Origin: Flavobacterium solisilvae
GTDB taxonomy: Bacteria > Bacteroidota > Bacteroidia > Flavobacteriales > Flavobacteriaceae
Assembly (NCBI RefSeq): GCF_012911605.1
Contig: NZ_JAAMPT010000208.1
Location: 62,001-126,000 of the forward strand
Direction: 5' to 3'
DNA: 64,000 nucleotides
Each line of letters opens with the position of its first letter. The first letter of the stretch is position 1. The position numbers and the translations under genes were made by a program. This document shows, piece after piece, positions 59,515-64,000 of this stretch. Under the pieces are notes generated by a model. That model saw only the letters and a list, made by a program, of their open reading frames with translations. It did no database searches and had not been told where the DNA came from.

Positions 59515-60042
59515 TTAATTACTAAATTCTCTTTTTAATTCTTGCAATCTGTTGGCAACAGAAGCATTGTATTGTTTATCGCCTATTCTCAACACAAATC
59601 CTCCAATGATTGATGGATCAACAATGTTTTCGATAGTTATTTTCTTGTTTGAAATTTCAGCAATCTTTGCTAAAACTTTAGTTTCCAATTCAGGTGTGAT
59701 TGGGAAAGCTGTAGTAACTTTTGCAACCTCAATTCCATTCATTTCATCAAAAAGACGATTGAACTGTGAAGCGATTGATTCTAAAATTTCAAATCTTTTG
59801 TTCTCTTGTAACAATTTAAAAAGCATTTTTGTCTCTGACTGAACATTGGCAAATACTTCAGACAAAGCGTTCATTTTCACTTCAGAAGAAATGATTGGAC
59901 TTGACAAAAATTCACTTAGCTCTTGACTACCTGAAACCGAGTCAACGATTGACTTCATGTCATCGTTAACCTGAACGGTTTTTCCAGCAGAAACAGCCGT
60001 TTCTAAAATTGCTTTTGCATATCTAATCGCAGCTCTTGACAT
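59515..60042 (-). CDS. atpH: F1 ATP synthase delta subunit
   Basis: The 175-residue delta subunit links F1 to the b subunits of the stator. It begins SRAAIRYAKAIL and has the helical N-terminal domain (VNDDMKSIVDSVSGSQELSEFL) and the C-terminal GGFVLRIGDKQYNASV signature. It starts 5 bases after the atpF stop. Normal length. Confidence 0.95.
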   Translation of the reverse strand: MSRAAIRYAKAILETAVSAGKTVQVNDDMKSIVDSVSGSQELSEFLSSPIISSEVKMNALSEVFANVQSETKMLFKLLQENKRFEILESIASQFNRLFDEMNGIEVAKVTTAFPITPELETKVLAKIAEISNKKITIENIVDPSIIGGFVLRIGDKQYNASVANRLQELKREFSN

Positions 60043-60047
60043 AACGA

Positions 60048-60548
60048 TTAATTTAATTTTACATCACCTAACATTTTCTCAACCAATTTAGTTTGAGCTT
60101 CTTTGTTAGACAATTCGTCTTTTAATAATTTCTCTGCAATTTCTACTGATAAGCTAGAAACTTTAGCTTTTAATTCAGCCATAGCAGCATTTTTTTCACT
60201 TTCGATAGCCGCTTTTGCTTGAGAAATCATTTTTTCTCCAGCTACTTGAGCTTCGGTTTTAGCATCGTTAATCATTTTTTCTTTGATTTCTCGAGCTTCT
60301 TTAATCATTGTGTCACGCTCTAATCTTGCTTCAGCTAATAATTTCTCATTATCCGATTTAAGATTTTGCATTTCCTTTTTTGCATTTTCTGCAGAAAGCA
60401 ATGCATTTTTAATTCCTTCTTCTCTTTCGTTTACCGCATCAAGAATTGGTTTCCAAGCGAATTTTTTCAATAAGAATATCAACGCAACGAAGATGACAAG
60501 CATCCAGAAAAATAAACCAAGTGAAAATTGTTCTAATAATTTTTCCAT
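60048..60548 (-). CDS. atpF: F0 ATP synthase b subunit
   Basis: This 166-residue subunit has one N-terminal membrane helix (LFFWMLVIFVALIFLLKKF) and a long charged coiled coil (VNEREEGIKNALLSAENAKKEM). The start at 60548 gives MEKLLEQFSLG; an earlier in-frame start would add unlikely residues. It forms the peripheral stalk. Positioned between atpE and atpH. Confidence 0.96.
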   Translation of the reverse strand: MEKLLEQFSLGLFFWMLVIFVALIFLLKKFAWKPILDAVNEREEGIKNALLSAENAKKEMQNLKSDNEKLLAEARLERDTMIKEAREIKEKMINDAKTEAQVAGEKMISQAKAAIESEKNAAMAELKAKVSSLSVEIAEKLLKDELSNKEAQTKLVEKMLGDVKLN

Positions 60549-60629
60549 TATATATAAATTCTGTTTTAGAAATTTTATTTTAAAAACAACAGTTACAACC
60601 AACCGTTGCAACTGTTGTTAATTTATAGA

Positions 60630-60821
60630 TTAAGCAGCGAATAACGCAGCGAAACCAATACCTTCAATCAAAGCAGCAGCAATAAGCATAGCTGTTTGGA
60701 TTTTTCCAGATGCTTCTGGTTGACGAGCAATAGCGTCCATCGCTGAACCACCAATTTTACCAATACCTAAACCAGCACCGATAACGATCAAACCTGCTCC
60801 TACAATAGTTGGAATTTGCAT
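60630..60821 (-). CDS. atpE: F0 ATP synthase c subunit
   Basis: This 63-residue rotor proteolipid consists of two helices with the polar loop ARQPEA. The ion-binding carboxylate is E53 (ALIEGIGF). The surrounding residues (no Gln in helix 1 and no ES pair) point to protons rather than sodium. Glycine-rich helix 1 (GAGLIVIGAGLGIGKIGG) is typical. It is short, as usual for the phylum. Confidence 0.97.
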   Translation of the reverse strand: MQIPTIVGAGLIVIGAGLGIGKIGGSAMDAIARQPEASGKIQTAMLIAAALIEGIGFAALFAA

Positions 60822-60854
60822 AATGTATATATATTTAATTAAACATTCAATTAA

Positions 60855-62009
60855 TTAATGATGAGCATCATCGTGATGATGTTCTTCATTTGCAGCACCA
60901 AAATAAAGTGCTGATAACATAGTGAAAATATATGCCTGTAAAGCGGCAACTAAAATCTCTAATAATGATAACGCAAAAGCAAGTACGAAAGATAAACTAC
61001 TTCCTAACCAGTTTTTGAAAATAAACATTAATCCAATGATACTCATTAAAACCACGTGTCCAGCAACAATGTTTGCATAAAGACGTATCATCAATGAGAA
61101 AGGCTTAATGATTGTTCCTAATAATTCTATTGGAGCTAAAACCAATTTCATTGGTGTTGGAACTCCAGGCATCCAAAAAATATGTCCCCAATAATTTTTA
61201 TTAGCTGTAAAAGTTGTAATCAAATAAGTTATCAATGCTAAACCTGCAGTAATAGCAATATTTCCCGTAACGTTTACTCCTAGTGGTGTTAATCCGAAAA
61301 TGTTTAAGAACCAAACGAAGAAGAAAATCGTCAACAAATAACTCATGTATTTTTTATATTTCTTTTCTCCAATGTTTGGAATAGCAATATCATCTCTAAT
61401 ATAAAGAATGATTGGCTCAAAGAAACGACCAGCACCTTTTGCAATTCCGCCATTTTTTGCATACGATTTTGCCAAGCTTGTAAATAACAAGAACATGATT
61501 ATTGAAACCACCAACATCATGAATACATTTTTAGTGATAGAAAAATCGAATGGCTTTTCATTTGTTGCATGATGATTTTCATCAACAGCAACTTGTTCAT
61601 CAGCATTGGCTACTTTGTAAATTTTTCCGTGAAATAATCTGTAGTAATTTCCATTGCTTTCCGCAGCACTTTCTCCATGGTGGAATTTTGAAGAAGAAAA
61701 CAATTGTAAACCATTATCCCAAAGAATTACTGGCAATGGAAAACCAATATGGTGTTCTACTTCTGCATCATCTTTATAAGAAAACAAATGAAAATCATAA
61801 GAATCTTGTAAGTGATGATTAATGAATTCTTTAATCTCGGTTTTTAAGTCTTTCGATTCTCCTTCGTGATGTTCTGTTTTTGTTTCAGTAGTAACTGAAG
61901 TATGCTCAACAGCAGTTGAATCGATTGTTGGATTTGCAACAGTAACTAATGGTAAAAATGCTACTAAAGCTGCAACTATAAAATGGAGTGGTTTTTTTGA
62001 AATCACCAT
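60855..62009 (-). CDS. atpB: F0 ATP synthase a subunit with long N-terminal extension
   Basis: The protein has 384 residues, about 130 more than E. coli AtpB. A signal-peptide-like start (FIVAALVAFLPLVTVANP) is followed by a His/Glu-rich segment (EHTSVTTETKTEHHEGE) and a DSYDFHLFSY motif. Helices follow with the essential arginine in SLMIRLYANIVAGHVVL. The C-terminus is His-rich (EEHHHDDAHH). The subunit provides the proton half channels. Its N-terminal extension likely lies in the periplasm, as for many Bacteroidota. Confidence 0.95.
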   Translation of the reverse strand: MVISKKPLHFIVAALVAFLPLVTVANPTIDSTAVEHTSVTTETKTEHHEGESKDLKTEIKEFINHHLQDSYDFHLFSYKDDAEVEHHIGFPLPVILWDNGLQLFSSSKFHHGESAAESNGNYYRLFHGKIYKVANADEQVAVDENHHATNEKPFDFSITKNVFMMLVVSIIMFLLFTSLAKSYAKNGGIAKGAGRFFEPIILYIRDDIAIPNIGEKKYKKYMSYLLTIFFFVWFLNIFGLTPLGVNVTGNIAITAGLALITYLITTFTANKNYWGHIFWMPGVPTPMKLVLAPIELLGTIIKPFSLMIRLYANIVAGHVVLMSIIGLMFIFKNWLGSSLSFVLAFALSLLEILVAALQAYIFTMLSALYFGAANEEHHHDDAHH

Positions 62010-62124
62010 ATCTGATTTTATCTAAAGTTTTATTTCTTCAAATTTGGTGCAAAAGTACAATTTTAATTAATATGAAAAAGTATAAGTTTTGTTTTTTTAA
62101 TTGAATTATCAATTTTTCTTCAAT

Positions 62125-62514
62125 TTATTGCTTATTGTTTAAAATTCTGATGGTTAAAAGTGTTTCTATTGCCAAAAAACAAATAAAAACAATAAAAAAG
62201 TTTATTTTCTCTGTCGAATTTTCATCGGTTGTTGTGGCTAAAATTGGTCGCAATAAAAAATAAGCAATTCCCATTTTTACTGATGTTGCTATTAAATAGG
62301 TATAACCAACGTAGTCGAGGTTTTTTGTTCTAACGAATAATAGCAAACTCATAATTACTACTGAAAACACAAAAAACATAGAATATAAGTTGGCTATAGA
62401 ATACGTCCATTTTACCAATTCATGCTTTGGAATAACATTTTCCACCAGAAAAAAATTAATTACAAAAGCAATTATCGAAATAATAAAAAGATGTAAAAAG
62501 GTTTTGAAAGTCAT
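62125..62514 (-). CDS. Four-helix membrane protein in the ATP synthase operon
   Basis: The protein has 129 residues and four membrane helices (FLHLFIISIIAFVINFFLVE; LYSMFFVFSVVIMSLLLF; YTYLIATSVKMGIAYFLL; INFFIVFICFLAIETLLTI). I do not recognise the family with certainty. It takes the place of an AtpI subunit between atpZ and atpB, and the helix pattern resembles uncharacterised AtpI-like assembly proteins. A role in c-ring or a-subunit assembly is plausible inference. Confidence 0.8.
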   Translation of the reverse strand: MTFKTFLHLFIISIIAFVINFFLVENVIPKHELVKWTYSIANLYSMFFVFSVVIMSLLLFVRTKNLDYVGYTYLIATSVKMGIAYFLLRPILATTTDENSTEKINFFIVFICFLAIETLLTIRILNNKQ

Positions 62515-62531
62515 TATGGAATTGGGAGAAA

Positions 62532-62759
62532 TTATTCGTTTTTATTGATTTCCTTCAATTGGCGATTGATGTTATAAAAAGCAATGGCAACACCAACTAA
62601 TACTAAAATTTTGACGTGCCAATCGTTTTTATTGGGATATTTTTCGTCGAGCCAATCGCCTAAAGCGGCAAACAGAAATATGATTATTCCCATTTGGATA
62701 GGAATATTAATCAACTGCAACCATTTGTTAGCTTGCTTTTTCTTCTGTTGATTGTCCAT
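62532..62759 (-). CDS. AtpZ/AtpI family protein
   Basis: This 75-residue protein has two membrane helices (IPIQMGIIIFLFAALGDWLDE; WHVKILVLVGVAIAFYNI). The GDWLDEKYP loop is typical of AtpZ/AtpI family members. In other bacteria these form a magnesium/calcium channel or assembly factor for the rotor. It overlaps the bactofilin stop by 32 bases, unusually long for this cluster. Confidence 0.9.
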   Translation of the reverse strand: MDNQQKKKQANKWLQLINIPIQMGIIIFLFAALGDWLDEKYPNKNDWHVKILVLVGVAIAFYNINRQLKEINKNE

Positions 62760-63132
62760 CGTTTGGAAGATTTTTTACTTGTGGTTTCATGACACAAGTA
62801 GCACTAAATTCGGCTCCAGGTTCAACGGAAAGTTTTCCGCAAATTACTTCGCCTTTGATATGTGCTTTTGCTTTTACATTTAAAATTTCCAGCACTTGTA
62901 TTTTTCCTTCAAAAATTCCTTCGATATCGGCGTTTTTACAAATTACATCGCCTTTAACCATTCCGGCTGGACCGATAACTAGTTTGCCTTTTGACTGAAA
63001 ATTACCAATCAAATGCCCGTCCAAACGAAAATCAGCAGGCGAATTTATATTTCCCTGAATGATTGTTCCTTCTACAATTCTATTGGTTTTTCCCAATAAA
63101 TCGGTGTATGATTTTGGACTTTTTTCAAACAT
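62728..63132 (-). CDS. Bactofilin
   Basis: This 134-residue polymer-forming cytoskeletal protein (DUF583) consists of a right-handed beta helix. Motifs are VEGTIIQGNINSPADFRLDGHLIG, GMVKGDVICKNADIEG and AHIKGEVICGKLSVEPGAEF. Bactofilins form membrane-associated filaments. Its ATG overlaps the porW/sprE-like stop (TAATG). Its C-terminus overlaps the AtpZ start. The position before ATP synthase is typical for Flavobacteria. Confidence 0.92.
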   Translation of the reverse strand: MFEKSPKSYTDLLGKTNRIVEGTIIQGNINSPADFRLDGHLIGNFQSKGKLVIGPAGMVKGDVICKNADIEGIFEGKIQVLEILNVKAKAHIKGEVICGKLSVEPGAEFSATCVMKPQVKNLPNDGQSTEEKAS

Positions 63133-64000
63133 TATTTTCCTCTTTTTGCTGGTTGAACCATTCCTGGAACTGGCGGTAAATCAAGAGTGTTTTGATTTTC
63201 TCTATCCATTTTTTGGTTCATATTTTCTTGTTTTTCTCTTTTCTTTTGTTCAAGAATCGTTTGTCTTTCCGCTTTTACATCGCGTTGTTGTTCTTGCTGT
63301 TGCTCGTTGTTTTGCTTTTCTTGTTGTGGCGTAACTGGTTTTTCAACAGTTCCATCCCAATTTGGTTTTTGTGGATTGTCCGATAATTTACCCGCTAAAT
63401 AATCGTCAATGTTTTTCTTGATTTGAACAATTGTATAATTTTCGGTAGAAATAATAATCGGTGTATCTTGAATTTTGTATTCCTTAAACTCTTTTAATAT
63501 CGAAGCAATTCCTTTGGCATATTCTTCTGATTTCATACCATGAATCACCACAAAATTATCGGTCATGGTGTAAATATCTTTGGATACTGACAATTTATCT
63601 AAACTTCTTTCATTGATAAATTTAGTGATTTTCTCCAAAATATGTTTGGTGTTTTTATCTTCAAAATCTTTTGAAGCATATAAAATCTTCCAATTTGTAG
63701 ATTCATATTTTCCTAATTCTAAGGTTTGAAGCTTTGGAATACTTACGTTTATGATTTTTTCGGCAGTTTTTCCTTCTTCGCTGTTTGGATAATTTAAACT
63801 AACGTAGTTCAATGCTTGTTGATATTCTGTCAAACCTTTTAGCTTTCCGATGATATTGGCTTTTAGTAATTCAAATTTTGGCACCATTTCATCGCCAGTA
63901 AATCTATCGATTGCGGTTTCGGTTTTGGTTAAAACAGCTTTGAATTCACCGTTTTGATAGTCTTTAAACAATGCTTCATAAACTACTTTTGGCGAATCGC
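63132..64000 (-). CDS. PorW/SprE-like TPR gliding-motility protein, C-terminal part (cut by the window end)
   Basis: The visible 3' end encodes about 289 residues; the frame remains open to the edge (DSPKVVYEALFKDYQNGEF). TPR-like helices are followed by a domain with a DUF-like fold (LYASKDFEDKNTKHILEKI) and a Gln/Lys-rich coil (QNNEQQQEQQRDVKAERQ) ending in NTLDLPPVPGMVQPAKRGK. Such proteins are type IX secretion/gliding lipoproteins; the family is inferred from the C-terminal architecture and synteny with bactofilin and atp genes. The N-terminus is out of the window. Confidence 0.82.
   Translation of the reverse strand, partial: DSPKVVYEALFKDYQNGEFKAVLTKTETAIDRFTGDEMVPKFELLKANIIGKLKGLTEYQQALNYVSLNYPNSEEGKTAEKIINVSIPKLQTLELGKYESTNWKILYASKDFEDKNTKHILEKITKFINERSLDKLSVSKDIYTMTDNFVVIHGMKSEEYAKGIASILKEFKEYKIQDTPIIISTENYTIVQIKKNIDDYLAGKLSDNPQKPNWDGTVEKPVTPQQEKQNNEQQQEQQRDVKAERQTILEQKKREKQENMNQKMDRENQNTLDLPPVPGMVQPAKRGK

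Noticed and set aside
62728..62759. Frameshift between bactofilin and AtpZ
   Set aside because: Both proteins have complete family ends; the 32-base overlap is a normal, if long, gene overlap.

Overview
This window is AT-rich chromosomal DNA from a member of the phylum Bacteroidota, very probably Flavobacterium or a close relative. The signs are gldH and a PorW/SprE-like gliding/secretion gene, two large TonB-dependent receptors, many lipoproteins with Bacteroidota-type signals, promoters with the TAnnTTTG -7 element, and an F-type ATP synthase operon without the beta and epsilon genes. Genes are densely packed. No gene-free stretch exceeds about 250 bases. I see no rRNA, tRNA, CRISPR array, prophage or classical insertion sequence.

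Layout. (1) 1-778: 5' part of a broken M13 metallopeptidase gene. (2) 915-11265: a metal-handling region with a SCO1/SenC protein, feoA-feoB, a FecA-like TonB receptor, a 41-residue FeoB-associated Cys-rich peptide, a ZIP transporter with a DtxR/MntR-type repressor, a second TonB receptor, then a lone lycopene cyclase. (3) 11396-22727: bacilliredoxin, lipoproteins, a TrhO tRNA hydroxylase with an unusual C-terminal extension, a radical SAM protein, ricT-gldH-pbp1A, a structured intergenic element, scoAB and rlmI. (4) 22822-27714, minus strand: class I fumarase, an SpmA-SpmB fusion, a DEDD exonuclease, ogt and a lipoprotein cytochrome c.

(5) 27806-36812: nearly complete haem synthesis in two divergent units, hemA-C-D-E-orf98-F-B on the minus strand and araC-hemH-hemJ on the plus strand. 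Only hemL is missing here. HemJ supplies protoporphyrinogen oxidation and an AraC regulator sits at the divergence point. (6) 36880-49983: an orphan histidine kinase, enoyl-CoA hydratase, lipid enzymes (two PlsC-like proteins and an acyl-ACP desaturase), recA, an ECF sigma factor with a presumed anti-sigma/outer-membrane hybrid, trpS, dprA, an HU-CCDC81/SPOR protein and a thioesterase. (7) 50019-56880, minus strand: an envelope cluster with a flippase, dut, a sugar nucleotidyltransferase, a TPR protein, a DUF4292 lipoprotein and a degenerate EnvC-type M23 protein. A small GIY-YIG nuclease cassette is wedged into it. (8) 56986-64000, minus strand: porW/sprE (partial), bactofilin, atpZ, a 4-TM protein and atpB-E-F-H-A-G.

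The strongest unexplained signals are these. A 485-bp GIY-YIG cassette is bounded by two related hairpins in inverted orientation. A family of about 10-bp-period CACRAA repeats occupies at least five intergenic gaps. A structured, probably RNA-coding element lies upstream of scoA. A TAGA-N5-TCTA-like palindrome recurs at iron/haem promoters. TrhO carries a C-terminal domain resembling that of TrhP (U32 peptidases). One protein appears to carry a cytoplasmic anti-sigma-like end, an inner-membrane helix, a long low-complexity linker and an outer-membrane-barrel-like end.
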